Position numbers and translations under genes: made by a program
Assembly (NCBI GenBank): GCA_947499955.1
Contig: CANMQI010000004.1
Coordinates: forward strand, 124,001 to 188,000
Direction: 5' to 3'
Length of the DNA: 64,000 nt
Source of the DNA: an uncultured Granulosicoccus sp.
GTDB taxonomy: Bacteria; Pseudomonadota; Gammaproteobacteria; Granulosicoccales; Granulosicoccaceae
The notes under the pieces: generated by a model
Told to the model about the DNA's origin: nothing
Database searches by the model: none
The model's input: the letters and a program-made list of their open reading frames with translations, nothing else
Shown here: positions 1 to 8,787 of the stretch, one piece after another
Numbering within the stretch: the stretch's first letter is position 1
How the letters are laid out: each line of letters starts with the position of its first letter

Positions 1-254
1 CCGGTTTTCAGCCAATGTGCTGCTTACGCCGACAGGTACTGCCCCTGGAATGCGCCGGAGTCTAGCAGAGAGAGCAGTCCATCCAGAGGTCTTAGTACCC
101 AACTAACTGCAATGCAACAGATTATTACGTTCGAAGGGTGAAAGGAATGTGCCTTTCCGATGCCTATCGAACTGCTGTTTTGCCGGAGTGTCATGATAAG
201 GTTGGGGTTAGTCGCCACTTCATTAATGAACAGACTCAACCGTTAACTAGTTTC
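1..254. other. Upstream region of the Mrp operon, no supported gene
   Basis: I see no convincing gene here. The short open frames are unlike known proteins and lack good ribosome binding sites. A 12-bp perfect palindrome (TTCATTAATGAA, 219-230) lies 25 bp before the first mnh start and could be an operator or part of the leader. The region presumably carries the operon promoter, but no clear -35/-10 pair stands out. Confidence 0.4.
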
Positions 255-755
255 ATGACTCAACTATTCAGGCTGACAGCCACAATGGTATGCCTCTGGC
301 TACTGTTGTCGGGACTGTTCAAGGCGCAACTGCTCATACTCGGGGCCCTGTCGGTCGCACTTGTGGTGTGGCTTGCCTATCGTATGCGTGTGCTCGAGCA
401 TCAGGGGCAACCGATCTTTTTCCGGTTTCTGCACATTCTCGAATACTGGGGCTGGCTGCTGCGGCAGATCTTCCTGAGTAACGTCGATGTGACACGACGG
501 GTCTGGTCGCGCGAGCTGGACATCAAACCTACGCTGCGGCGGGTGAAGGCCACCCCGGATACGGAGTTGGGGCGTGTGATCTATGCCAATTCGATCACAC
601 TCACACCGGGCACGACCGCGATCAATTTCACGCCCAGTGACGAAATCCTGGTGCATGCACTGCATGAGGATACGCTGGCAGAGCTGGAGCGCGGTGAGAT
701 GGCTGCTCACGTTCGCGACGTCGAACCCCATCTGCATTTCCGACGAGATCGCTGA
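255..755 (+). CDS. mnhE: Na+/H+ antiporter subunit E (MnhE/MrpE)
   Basis: Subunit E of an Mrp-type multisubunit monovalent cation/proton antiporter in the inner membrane. The 166-residue product has the usual MnhE length: an N-terminal hydrophobic hairpin (about residues 5-45), then a soluble tail with the family pattern NSITLTPGTT near residue 110. The frame is open upstream to 138, but the extra 39 residues are polar and unlike the family, so I start at ATG 255, where the hydrophobic segment begins. No strong Shine-Dalgarno is visible. The stop overlaps nothing, but mnhF begins one base later, so the two are surely cotranscribed. In Mrp complexes MnhE helps hold the E/F/G/B/C module together. 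Confidence 0.88.
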   Translation: MTQLFRLTATMVCLWLLLSGLFKAQLLILGALSVALVVWLAYRMRVLEHQGQPIFFRFLHILEYWGWLLRQIFLSNVDVTRRVWSRELDIKPTLRRVKATPDTELGRVIYANSITLTPGTTAINFTPSDEILVHALHEDTLAELERGEMAAHVRDVEPHLHFRRDR

Positions 756-756
756 C

Positions 757-1038
757 ATGTTCATAGCTGCCACCATTGCGCTGCTCATCACCATGGCGCT
801 GACGCTGACGCGGGCCTTGTTGGGCCCGACCCTGTTTGACCGTCTGTTGGCGGTGAACTCCTTCGGCACCAAGGTCGTGTTGCTGATTGCCGTTCACGGG
901 TTCATGACCGGTCGCCCCGATTTTCTCGATATTGCCCTCGTGTATTCACTGATCAACTTCATCGGCACCATTGCGGTGCTCAAGTTCTTCGAATACGACG
1001 ATCTGGGTAGTGGCGCTTATCAAGAGGATGATTTCTGA
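757..1038 (+). CDS. mnhF: Na+/H+ antiporter subunit F (MnhF/MrpF)
   Basis: A small membrane subunit of the Mrp antiporter, 93 residues with three predicted transmembrane segments. The loop GPTLFDRLLAVN (about 23-34) and the motif DIALVYSLINFIGTIAVLKF after residue 58 are typical of MrpF. The open frame extends upstream into mnhE, but ATG 757 matches family length and lies right after the mnhE stop. Its stop codon overlaps the start of mnhG by one base (TGATG), indicating translational coupling. Confidence 0.9.
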   Translation: MFIAATIALLITMALTLTRALLGPTLFDRLLAVNSFGTKVVLLIAVHGFMTGRPDFLDIALVYSLINFIGTIAVLKFFEYDDLGSGAYQEDDF

Positions 1039-1517
1039 TGTTGGACTGGCTGGTTTGGGGCGTAAGCTGGATTCTGTTGCTGATCGGTTGCACCTTCGTG
1101 GTGACGGGGGCCATCGGCATGATCCGCATGCCTGATTTGTATACTCGCCTGCATGCCGCCAGTGTCACGGACACCGGCGGGGCCATTGCCATCTCTCTGG
1201 CGCTGATCATTCAATCGGTGTTCGTGTTCGGCAGTGCCATGGCGGCCATCAAGGTATTGCTGATCCTGTTCTTCACCCTGTTCACGGCGCCCACGGCCTC
1301 TCACGCACTGGCCAAGACGGCCTTGCTGTGTGGGCAGGTGCCTCTGGGGGTTGACGGTAAACCGATCCTGGATTCGCCGGAGGAGGCGACCCTGTTGGCG
1401 CGCTCGCGCGCGGTTGACTACCAGTCCGGTCAGGATGCGGTGGAAATTCTGGAAGAGACCCGTCGCCACAAGCAGGCGCGGGTACAGGATCATGACGACG
1501 ATGGAGATCAAGCCTGA
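1038..1517 (+). CDS. mnhG: Na+/H+ antiporter subunit G (MnhG/MrpG)
   Basis: A 159-residue subunit G of the Mrp antiporter. The first 95 residues form three membrane helices and carry the family hallmark GAIGMIRMPDLYTRLHAAS (about 30-48). The C-terminal 60 residues are hydrophilic and charged, longer than in many MrpG proteins, and probably cytoplasmic. The start overlaps the mnhF stop, and the stop overlaps the start of the next gene by one base, so E-F-G and the MbhD/E-like gene form one translational chain. Confidence 0.9.
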   Translation: MLDWLVWGVSWILLLIGCTFVVTGAIGMIRMPDLYTRLHAASVTDTGGAIAISLALIIQSVFVFGSAMAAIKVLLILFFTLFTAPTASHALAKTALLCGQVPLGVDGKPILDSPEEATLLARSRAVDYQSGQDAVEILEETRRHKQARVQDHDDDGDQA

Positions 1518-2128
1518 TGGATACCTTCATTGTCCTGGTCTTGCTGACCTTTCTGGCCATCACGGCCATCGGCATCATCGTTCTGCGTGATCTGCTGGGT
1601 GCGGTCATCCTGCTGGGTGTCTACAGCCTTACCGCCGCAGGCGCCTTCGTGGTCATGGACGCCGTGGACGTCGCCTTCACCGAGGCGGCTGTCGGGGCGG
1701 GTATCTCCACCATCCTGTTTCTGGGGGCATTGTCGTTCACCAGGCACGAGCAGAAGCCGCGCGGCCACGACAGCTGGGTGGCGTTGGTCTTTGTCGTCGT
1801 CACGGGCGGGCTTCTGATCTACGGTACGCTGGACATGCCCTATTACGGCAGTGCCGACTCACCGTCGCAGACACATCCGGAACTGGCCGTTCGCTATATC
1901 CAGGAGTCGGGTACCGAAGTGGGGCCACCCAATATCGTGACCTCGGTGCTGGCCAGCTATCGTGGCTACGACACGCTGGGCGAGACGGTCGTGGTTTTCG
2001 CCGCGGGTGTTGCCGTTCTGAGTCTGCTGGGCCTGCGTCGTCGCCGGCCCGAGGATGAGGCCCCCGAGGATGCTCCTGGTGATATCCCGGCGGCAGATCC
2101 GCAGGACAGCCAGCGTCGCAAAGTCTGA
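1517..2128 (+). CDS. MrpA C-terminal/MbhD-MbhE-like subunit (DUF4040)
   Basis: A 203-residue membrane protein equivalent to the C-terminal part of MrpA. Residues 1-75 form the DUF4040/MbhD-like helices (motif DLLGAVILLGVYSL, then FTEAAVGAGIS). A middle helix near 85-102 and a last helix near 160-175 correspond to MbhE. The tail is acidic and proline-rich (about 177-203). In classic Mrp operons this module is fused to the NuoL-like part of MrpA; here it stands alone and the NuoL-like part lies at the operon end (6350-8041). The acidic residue in FTEAAVGAG is a conserved feature of the MbhD-like region. Assignment to the family is firm; the individual subunit name is a matter of convention. Confidence 0.82.
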   Translation: MDTFIVLVLLTFLAITAIGIIVLRDLLGAVILLGVYSLTAAGAFVVMDAVDVAFTEAAVGAGISTILFLGALSFTRHEQKPRGHDSWVALVFVVVTGGLLIYGTLDMPYYGSADSPSQTHPELAVRYIQESGTEVGPPNIVTSVLASYRGYDTLGETVVVFAAGVAVLSLLGLRRRRPEDEAPEDAPGDIPAADPQDSQRRKV

Positions 2129-2163
2129 TCACCGTCAACGGACAATTTTCTGAGTAACTGCTT

Positions 2164-2592
2164 GTGAAACTCTATCCACGTCAACGCCATCGTGTGCTGC
2201 AGGTGGTGACCAAGCTGGTCATACCCTTTGTGCTCCTGTTTGGTCTTTATGTGCAGTTCCACGGTGACTATGGTCCCGGGGGCGGCTTTCAGGCGGGCGT
2301 CATCTTCGCCAGTGCCTTCATCCTGCATGGCCTGATCTTCGGTCTCAAGCGGACACGTGACGTCCTGTCGCCGACGGTTCTGCGCTTCATGATGGCCTCG
2401 GGTGTACTGCTGTATGCCGGGACCGGACTGGTGACCATGCTGTTCGGCGGGGAGCTGCTGAACTACAGTGTGCTGGCGCATGAACCGACCCACGGGCAGC
2501 ACTGGGGCATATTTGCGGTCGAACTGGGCGTGGGTATTACCGTGACCGGTGTGATGATCACGCTCTTCTACGGGTTCGCCAGCAAGCGATGA
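2164..2592 (+). CDS. mnhB: Na+/H+ antiporter subunit B (MnhB/MrpB)
   Basis: A 142-residue MnhB protein with four transmembrane segments. Diagnostic features are LLFGLYVQFHGDYGPGGGFQ around residues 20-39, with the GPGGGFQAG turn, and HWGIFAVELGVGITVTGVM near residues 112-130. The start is GTG 2164, giving the normal family N-terminus; there is a 35-bp gap after the preceding gene. The stop overlaps the mnhC start by four bases (ATGA). It assembles next to MnhC and the MbhD/E-like module. Confidence 0.9.
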   Translation: MKLYPRQRHRVLQVVTKLVIPFVLLFGLYVQFHGDYGPGGGFQAGVIFASAFILHGLIFGLKRTRDVLSPTVLRFMMASGVLLYAGTGLVTMLFGGELLNYSVLAHEPTHGQHWGIFAVELGVGITVTGVMITLFYGFASKR

Positions 2593-2957
2593 GTCAACTA
2601 ATCGGACTTTACAGCTACTGGATTGTCATCGTGCTGATGATGGCAGGCCTGTACATCATGATTGCGCGCTACAACCTGGTGAAGAAGATCATCGGTTTGA
2701 GCCTGTTCCAGACATCGATCTTCTATCTGTACATCACGATGAGCAAGGTCGATGGCGGCACCGCGCCGATACTGGTCGACGATGCCGACTATGTGTATTC
2801 CAACCCCTTGCCTCACGTACTGATTCTCACCGCCATTGTGGTGGGTGTGGCCACCAGTGCAGTTGCGCTGGCCTTGATCGTGCGTATCTACGAAAGCTTT
2901 GGAACCATTGAGGAAGACGAGCTGAAATCCATCGAAGCTGCGGAGCCCGACGCCTGA
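2589..2957 (+). CDS. mnhC: Na+/H+ antiporter subunit C (MnhC/MrpC, NuoK-like)
   Basis: A 122-residue NuoK-like subunit of the Mrp antiporter with three membrane helices. The motif GLYIMIARYNLVKKIIGLSLFQ (from about residue 19) and the later PHVLILTAIVVGVATSAVALA (from about 75) are typical of MrpC. It overlaps mnhB by four bases and mnhD by one base. It probably forms the lateral ion path between the antiporter-like subunits and the B/E/F/G module. Confidence 0.9.
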   Translation: MSQLIGLYSYWIVIVLMMAGLYIMIARYNLVKKIIGLSLFQTSIFYLYITMSKVDGGTAPILVDDADYVYSNPLPHVLILTAIVVGVATSAVALALIVRIYESFGTIEEDELKSIEAAEPDA

Positions 2958-4444
2958 TGATCGATCAGTTTCCCGCCTTGCAGATCATGGTACCTCTGGT
3001 TGCCGCACCGATCTGCGTGATGATTCGCAACCCGAGATGGTCCTGGGTGTGCGCCATGGTGGCCAGCACCCTTGCCTTTCTCATCTCCATCATATTGTTG
3101 CAGCAGGTCATGGCCAATGGCGTCATTCGCTATGCCGTGGGTGGCTGGGCTGCACCCAGCGGTATCGAGTACTACATCGATGCGATGAACGCGGCCGTGC
3201 TGGTACTGGTCTCCGGAATCAGTGCCGTGGTACTGGTGTATGCCTACCGTAGTGTTGCCAAGTCGGTGCCGGCCGAGAAGCATTATCTGTTCTATACCGC
3301 CTGGCTGATGTGTGTGTGCGGCCTGCTGGGTATCGTGATCACGGGGGATGCCTTCAATGTCTTCGTGTTCCTGGAAATCAGTTCCTTGTCCATGTACACA
3401 CTGATCTCCTTCGGTCAGGATCGTCGTGCGCTGACGGCCAGCTTCCGCTATCTGGTGCTCGGCAGTGTCGGTGCATCCTTCATCCTGATCGGTATCGGTT
3501 TTCTGTATGCCGCCACCGGCACATTGAACATGACCGATCTGGCAGCGAGAATTCCCGATAGCGAATCGCAACGGGCCGTACTGGTTGCCTTCAGTTTTCT
3601 CACCATGGGTGTACTGATCAAGTCGGCGGTGTTCCCACTGCATGCCTGGTTGCCCAATGCCTATACCTTTGCCCCGGTGGCGGTGACCGCCTTTCTGGCC
3701 GGTACGGCCACCAAGGTGTCCCTGTATGTGCTGCTGCGTTTTTTCTTCAGCGTCTTCGGCAAGGACTACAGTTTTGGGCAGCACTTGCTCAACGGCGTGT
3801 TGTTACCGGCAGCGGTGGCAGGCTTTGTCCTGATGTCGCTGGTTGCGATCTTTCAGAACGATCTGCGACGCATGCTGGCCTATTCGAGTGTGGCGCAGGT
3901 CGGTTATATCGTCGCAGGCTTCAGTCTTGCCACGCAATCAGGTCTGACCGCCGGCATTGTGCATGTGGTCAATCACGGCATGGTCAAGGCCAGTCTGTTC
4001 ATGGCGGTCGGTTGCATTCTCTATCGTGTAGGGCATGTGCATACACCGTCACTGGACAACCTGATGAAGCGGATGCCCTTTACCTGTGTGGCCTTCATCA
4101 TCTCCGGTATGGGCCTGATCGGGGTACCACTGACCGTCGGATTCGTCAGCAAGTTCACCCTCATCGAAGCCTCGCTGGAGAAAGGCTGGTGGGCAATAGC
4201 GGCCCTGGTGCTGCTGAGTTCGCTGATGGCCATCGTCTATGTCGGGCGTGTCATCGAGATCATGGTCTTTCGTCGTTCACGCGAAACCGGGCCGGAGTCC
4301 AGCGGTATGTGTGAGGCGCCCTTGAGCATGCTCGTTCCCCTGTACGTACTGGTCGGGGTGAGTCTGTATTTCGGTATCAACGGCAGCGCTACTCTCGAGG
4401 TGGCTGGTCGAGCTGCTTCTTTCCTGCTTGGTGGTCTGCAATGA
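2957..4444 (+). CDS. mnhD: Na+/H+ antiporter subunit D (MnhD, NuoM/N-like)
   Basis: A 495-residue, about 14-helix proton-conducting subunit of the complex I antiporter family. Key elements: the helix-5 glutamate in FVFLEISSLSMYTLISFG (about 137-154), the helix-7 lysine in MGVLIKSAVFPLHAWLPNAY (about 217-236), and the YSSVAQVGYI loop (about 314-323) ahead of the helix carrying HVVNHGMVKASLF. It is the first of three large antiporter-like subunits in this operon. It overlaps mnhC by one base and the next subunit by four bases. Confidence 0.9.
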   Translation: MIDQFPALQIMVPLVAAPICVMIRNPRWSWVCAMVASTLAFLISIILLQQVMANGVIRYAVGGWAAPSGIEYYIDAMNAAVLVLVSGISAVVLVYAYRSVAKSVPAEKHYLFYTAWLMCVCGLLGIVITGDAFNVFVFLEISSLSMYTLISFGQDRRALTASFRYLVLGSVGASFILIGIGFLYAATGTLNMTDLAARIPDSESQRAVLVAFSFLTMGVLIKSAVFPLHAWLPNAYTFAPVAVTAFLAGTATKVSLYVLLRFFFSVFGKDYSFGQHLLNGVLLPAAVAGFVLMSLVAIFQNDLRRMLAYSSVAQVGYIVAGFSLATQSGLTAGIVHVVNHGMVKASLFMAVGCILYRVGHVHTPSLDNLMKRMPFTCVAFIISGMGLIGVPLTVGFVSKFTLIEASLEKGWWAIAALVLLSSLMAIVYVGRVIEIMVFRRSRETGPESSGMCEAPLSMLVPLYVLVGVSLYFGINGSATLEVAGRAASFLLGGLQ

Positions 4445-5904
4445 ATCCGCTCTGGACTCTGGTACCGCCACTGGCGGTCATTCCATTCATCCTGTTCTTC
4501 GGTGAAAAGCGCAAGAACCTGCGTGAAGGGTCGATCATCATTGCAGGTCTGGTGCTGTTGTTGATCAACAACGGCATCTATACCGATGTCATGGCCGGCA
4601 TACCGGTCGAGAGTGGAGAGCTGGCCTTGCTGGCAGACTTCTCACTCAAGCTCTCGGCCGAGCCGATGGGTGTGGTGTTCGGCTTGCTGGCCAGTTTTCT
4701 GTGGGTGGTCACCACCGTCTACAGTATCGGCTACATGCGCGGTCATCACGAGATCAACCAGACGCGCTTCTATGTGTGCTTTGCCATTGCGCTGGCGGCC
4801 GTCATGGGCGCCGCGTATGCCGACAATCTGTTGACCCTGTTCGTGGCCTACGAGGTCATCACGATCTCCACCTACCCACTGGTGACGCATGCCGGCGGCG
4901 ATGGTGCGCGCAAGGCGGGGAGAATCTATCTGGGCATACTGATGGGTACCTCCATCGGCTTCCTGCTGCCGGCCATCATCTGGGTTGCCGCGGCTGCCGG
5001 TACACTGGATTTCGTGCCGGGCGGGGTGCTGGCGGATGCCGGTATCGGCAAGGGGGCCATGGCGGTGTTGCTGGCGCTGTTCCTGTTCGGTATTGCCAAG
5101 GCTGGCATCATGCCTTTCCATCGCTGGCTGCCTGCTGCCATGGTGGCGCCTACACCGGTCAGTGCCTTGCTGCACGCGGTGGCCGTGGTCAAGACCGGCG
5201 TCTTCAGTGTGCTGAAGATCGTCACCTATACCTTCGGTATCGACACCGTTACCGTGACAGGGGCGGCGCACTGGTTGTTGCCGGTGGCAGCCTTCACTGT
5301 TCTGGCAGCCTCCATCGTTGCGTTCACCAAGGACAACCTGAAAGCCCGACTGGCTTATTCGACCATCAGCCAGTTGTCCTACATCCTGCTGGCAGCCTTG
5401 CTGGCCACGGTCATGTCGGTCAGCGGCGGAGTGCTGCATATCGTCATGCACGCCTTCGGCAAGATCACACTGTTCTTCTGCGCCGGAGCCATCATGGTGG
5501 CGCTGCACAAGTCGGAAATCTCGAAGATGAATGGCATCGGACGGCGCATGCCGTTGACCATGGGTGCTTTTTTCATCGGTGCGATCAGTATCATCGGTCT
5601 GCCGCCAACCGGCGGCTCCTGGAGCAAGCTACTGATTGCCGGCGGCTCACTGGACAGTGGCACGATCATCTGGGTATCGGTTCTGATGCTCAGTACGCTG
5701 CTCAACATTGCCTACCTGCTGCCCATACCGCTGCGCGCCTTTCTCCGGCCGGATCCGGATCTGCAGCCCGGTGAAACGGCCACCTGGCAGGAAGCACCTT
5801 ATGCCTGCCTGTGGGCCATCGCGCTCACGGCGACCAGCTGTGTGCTGCTGTTCCTCTATCCACGTCCGCTGACCGAACTGATCGGACTGATCCAATGGCG
5901 ATGA
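4441..5904 (+). CDS. Second MnhD-like proton-translocating subunit
   Basis: A 487-residue NuoM/N-type membrane subunit, paralogous to the preceding gene. It has the helix-5 glutamate in FVAYEVITISTYPLVTHAGG, the helix-7 lysine in GIAKAGIMPFHRWLPAAMVAPTP and the YSTISQLSYILLA loop. Canonical seven-gene Mrp operons carry one MrpD and one MrpA; here a second D-type subunit suggests an extra ion-translocating module. ATG 4441 overlaps the mnhD stop by four bases. The stop overlaps the start of a small membrane protein. Function in the complex is inferred from position and family. Confidence 0.85.
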   Translation: MNPLWTLVPPLAVIPFILFFGEKRKNLREGSIIIAGLVLLLINNGIYTDVMAGIPVESGELALLADFSLKLSAEPMGVVFGLLASFLWVVTTVYSIGYMRGHHEINQTRFYVCFAIALAAVMGAAYADNLLTLFVAYEVITISTYPLVTHAGGDGARKAGRIYLGILMGTSIGFLLPAIIWVAAAAGTLDFVPGGVLADAGIGKGAMAVLLALFLFGIAKAGIMPFHRWLPAAMVAPTPVSALLHAVAVVKTGVFSVLKIVTYTFGIDTVTVTGAAHWLLPVAAFTVLAASIVAFTKDNLKARLAYSTISQLSYILLAALLATVMSVSGGVLHIVMHAFGKITLFFCAGAIMVALHKSEISKMNGIGRRMPLTMGAFFIGAISIIGLPPTGGSWSKLLIAGGSLDSGTIIWVSVLMLSTLLNIAYLLPIPLRAFLRPDPDLQPGETATWQEAPYACLWAIALTATSCVLLFLYPRPLTELIGLIQWR

Positions 5905-6353
5905 ATACAGACAAGCAAACCCGAACAGGTGGCGCAGTTGAGGCGGCCGAGTCCCTTGCACCACTGGCGCGTTACTTTCGGTGGACAGACAATCAGTCGA
6001 GCGTCGACCGGTTCATCCGAATTCTGACGTACACCTGTGTCATTCTGTTTCTGATCGATATCGTCTGGCATCGCCATACCAAGGTGCCAGGAGAGGGTCT
6101 GTGGGGCTTCTATGCAATCATCGGCTTTGTCTTCTTCTGCCTGCTGGTGGTCGCGTCGCGCTTCCTGCGATTGCTCACGCAGCGTGATGTGAGTTTCTAT
6201 GCTCCCGATTGCGTCGATGCCGAAGAGTACCCCGAGTCCGGTACCGAGCCACTGACTCATGCGCAGATGCCAAAGGATTCCCTGGTCAGTCTGGGTAATC
6301 AGATGCTGGGGCGCGAAGCGACGGGCAAGGAGCCGGGGGGAGCATCCTCATGA
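5895..6353 (+). CDS. Small membrane protein in the Mrp operon
   Basis: A protein of about 152 residues with two hydrophobic segments (about 44-62 and 72-92) and polar ends. I do not recognise a named family. It lies between two large antiporter subunits and overlaps both, so it is very likely an accessory or structural part of the complex. ATG 5895 and ATG 5901 are both possible; the latter would give the four-base ATGA overlap seen elsewhere in the operon. The C-terminal 60 residues are rich in Glu, Pro and Gly and probably cytoplasmic. Confidence 0.7.
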   Translation: MAMNTDKQTRTGGAVEAAESLAPLARYFRWTDNQSSVDRFIRILTYTCVILFLIDIVWHRHTKVPGEGLWGFYAIIGFVFFCLLVVASRFLRLLTQRDVSFYAPDCVDAEEYPESGTEPLTHAQMPKDSLVSLGNQMLGREATGKEPGGASS

Positions 6354-8041
6354 CGAACCTGCTGGCTCCACCGTTTCTCTACCTGATTGCGGCGCTGATC
6401 TGCCCGTTTCTGTCATCGCGCTGGCGGGCACTGCTGTTGCTGGGCGTCCCGGTATTCGGTCTCATGATCATGCTGGCCTATCCGGTCGGCGATCACGTCG
6501 TCTGGTCTGTCGTCGGGTTCGATCTCACGTTCATGCGGGTCGACAGGTTATCGACCCTGTTCGGCATCATCTTCTCGATAGCGGCTCTGTTATCCGGACT
6601 CTACGCCTGGCATGTGCGGGATACGGTGCAACAGGTGGCGACACTGGCCTATGCCGGTGCGGCCATCGGTGGGGTGTTTGCCGGTGATCTGATCAGTCTG
6701 TTCCTGTGGTGGGAAGGCACGGCCGTGGCCTCGGTATTCCTGATCTGGGCACGCCGCACACCGGCATCCACAGCCACCGGCATGCGATATCTGCTGGTGC
6801 AGGTGCTCTCCGGTGTGCTGTTGCTGGCAGGCTTGCTGATGCATTACCACGATACCGGCTCCATCGCCTTCGAGCACCTGGGTCTGGTGAGTCCGGGCAC
6901 CTTTCTGATCTTCCTGTCATTCGGTATCAAGTGCGCCTTTCCGCTGCTGCACAACTGGCTGGCTGATGCTTACCCGGCGGCCACCCTTACGGGGACGGTC
7001 GTGTTGTCGGCATTCACCACCAAGATGGCGGTTTATGCGCTGGCGCGCGGCTATGCCGGTACGGAGGTCCTGATCTATATCGGGGCGCTCATGACCCTGT
7101 TTCCCATCTTTCTGGCGCTAGTGGAGGATGATCTGCAGCGCGTGCTGGCCTACAGCCTGAACAGCCAGCTGGGATTCATGGTGGTGGGGGTCGGTATCGG
7201 TTCGGAACTGTCCATCAACGGTTCGGCGGCGCATGCCTTCTGCAGTGTGCTCTATCAGGGGCTGCTGTTCATGAGTGTCGGCGCAGTGGTCTACCGTACC
7301 GGTACCTCCAGAGCGTCGCAGCTCGGCGGCTTGTACCGGACCATGCCGGTGACCATGTTGTGTTGTCTGGTGGGTGCGGCATCGATCTCGGCCGTCCCGC
7401 TGTTCAGCGGATTCGTCTCGAAGTCGCTGATTCTGGATGCGTCGGGATACAACGGTAACTACGTGGTCTGGCTGGCTCTGCTGGTGGCTTCGGTTGGTGT
7501 TCTGGTGCATACCACCATCAAGGTTCCCTACCTCACCTTCTTTGCAAAGGACAGTGGCAAACGGCCGGCGGAGGCGCCGATCCATATGCGTCTGGCCATG
7601 ATTCTCACCGCATCGCTGTGTGTGATCATCGGAGTCTTCCCGGGGCTGCTCTACAGCCTGCTGCCTTACAGTGTCGACTATCACCCTTACACCTTCGATC
7701 ATGTACTGGTGCAATTGCAGCTGCTGCTGTTCGCTCTGCTGGCCTTCGTCGTACTGAAGAAGCTCGGCCTGTATCCGCGCATGGTGCAATCCACGTCGCT
7801 GGATACGGATGTGATCTACCGCAAGTGGCTGCCAGATCGATTGCCGGCAGTGACTCAGTGGGTCGTGAACCTCAATGCCTGTGCGCGACAGATGGCGCTG
7901 GGCTGGTTGGGTACGGGTTACGGTATGGTCGAACGGCTGACTCGCCCGGGTGCGCCACTGGCGCGAGGCTGGAGTGTGGCCAGCATGATGTTCGTGGTGA
8001 TCGTACTGATGTGTGCCGTACTGGTGCTGAATCTGCTGTAA
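6350..8041 (+). CDS. MrpA N-terminal/NuoL-like antiporter subunit
   Basis: A 563-residue multi-helix subunit related to the NuoL-like half of MrpA. It shows the helix-5 glutamate in SLFLWWEGTAVASVFLIWARR (about 108-128), the helix-7 lysine in SFGIKCAFPLLHNWLADAYPAAT and the YSLNSQLGFMVVGVG loop. A hydrophilic region then a last helix at 542-560 close the protein. It lacks the MbhD/E-like C-terminus of classic MrpA, which is the separate gene at 1517-2128. It is the last gene of the operon and is followed by a hairpin. Confidence 0.85.
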   Translation: MTNLLAPPFLYLIAALICPFLSSRWRALLLLGVPVFGLMIMLAYPVGDHVVWSVVGFDLTFMRVDRLSTLFGIIFSIAALLSGLYAWHVRDTVQQVATLAYAGAAIGGVFAGDLISLFLWWEGTAVASVFLIWARRTPASTATGMRYLLVQVLSGVLLLAGLLMHYHDTGSIAFEHLGLVSPGTFLIFLSFGIKCAFPLLHNWLADAYPAATLTGTVVLSAFTTKMAVYALARGYAGTEVLIYIGALMTLFPIFLALVEDDLQRVLAYSLNSQLGFMVVGVGIGSELSINGSAAHAFCSVLYQGLLFMSVGAVVYRTGTSRASQLGGLYRTMPVTMLCCLVGAASISAVPLFSGFVSKSLILDASGYNGNYVVWLALLVASVGVLVHTTIKVPYLTFFAKDSGKRPAEAPIHMRLAMILTASLCVIIGVFPGLLYSLLPYSVDYHPYTFDHVLVQLQLLLFALLAFVVLKKLGLYPRMVQSTSLDTDVIYRKWLPDRLPAVTQWVVNLNACARQMALGWLGTGYGMVERLTRPGAPLARGWSVASMMFVVIVLMCAVLVLNLL

Positions 8042-8065
8042 TGGCACTCGCTTGAGGGGGATGAG

Positions 8066-8085
8066 CAGACCACACACGTGGTCTG
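8066..8085. terminator. Hairpin between the convergent Mrp operon and eda
   Basis: A perfect 8-bp stem (CAGACCAC/GTGGTCTG) with a 4-base loop lies 24 bp after the Mrp operon stop and 18 bp from the end of eda on the other strand. No T-run follows on either strand, so it is at best a weak or bidirectional terminator. Confidence 0.4.
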
Positions 8086-8103
8086 GTCATCCTGACTCAG
8101 GAC

Positions 8104-8724
8104 TTAAGAGCGCAGTGATTCACAGGCGCTGGACAGGCGCGTGATGCCTTCCCAGTCACCGGCATCGACCATGGCAGCGGGTGCTACCCAGGAGCCGCCG
8201 ACACACAGGACGCTGGGCAGTGCCAGGTAATCCTTGGCGGTTTCCGCCGTGACACCCCCGGTGGGGCAGAAGGAGATCTCGCCGAAGGGACCGCTGAAGG
8301 CCTTGAGCAGCTGAGGGCCGCCGGCCTGAGAGGCCGGGAAGAACTTCAGCTCGGTGAAACCACCGTCACGGGCCCGCATGATATCGGCGGGTGTCATGAT
8401 GCCCGGCAACAAGGGCATGTTGATGGCATTGGCTGCCTTGCCCAGTTCGATGGTGAAACCCGGGCTGACAGCGAATGTCGCGCCGTGATCCTGAGCCCGC
8501 TTGAGATCGTCACCGTCGAGGGCAGTTCCGACACCGACAATGGCGCCTGGTACATCAGCCATGGCTTTCATGGCTTCCAGGGCGACGGGTGTGCGCAGGG
8601 TCACTTCCAGTACGCGCAGTCCACCTGCAACCAGTGCTTCAGCCAGGGGGCGAGCCTTGGCGACGTCATCAATGACGAGAACCGGAATGACCGGCGCGAC
8701 TTGCATGAGTTCACGGACTTTCAT
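8104..8724 (-). CDS. eda: KDPG aldolase (2-keto-3-deoxy-6-phosphogluconate aldolase)
   Basis: Cleaves KDPG to pyruvate and glyceraldehyde-3-phosphate in the Entner-Doudoroff pathway. The 206-residue class I aldolase has the Schiff-base lysine at about K127 in TELKFFPA, the glutamate at about E40 in LEVTLRT, and the phosphate-binding CPTGGV segment near residue 152. It lies 63 bp downstream of edd on the same strand, so the two form an edd-eda operon. Many family members also cleave 4-hydroxy-2-ketoglutarate to pyruvate and glyoxylate, which could feed the glyoxylate route elsewhere in this window; this is not shown by sequence. Confidence 0.95.
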   Translation of the reverse strand: MKVRELMQVAPVIPVLVIDDVAKARPLAEALVAGGLRVLEVTLRTPVALEAMKAMADVPGAIVGVGTALDGDDLKRAQDHGATFAVSPGFTIELGKAANAINMPLLPGIMTPADIMRARDGGFTELKFFPASQAGGPQLLKAFSGPFGEISFCPTGGVTAETAKDYLALPSVLCVGGSWVAPAAMVDAGDWEGITRLSSACESLRS

Positions 8725-8787
8725 GATGCAGGGTTGGCTCCTGTAGAGAAGGTTGCAGTTGTACGAAAACAGACTGGCACGATCAGA

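Noticed and set aside
2888-3784. A 298-residue minus-strand open frame opposite mnhD
   Set aside because: Composition is rich in Gln, His and Gly as expected of an antisense frame of a GC-rich gene; no domain, start site or spacing supports it.
4642-5774. Long open frames on both strands within the second MnhD-like gene
   Set aside because: They lie wholly inside a well-supported membrane subunit and have shadow-like composition.
7118-8077. A 319-residue minus-strand open frame inside the NuoL-like gene
   Set aside because: Antisense to a confident gene; no recognisable protein features.
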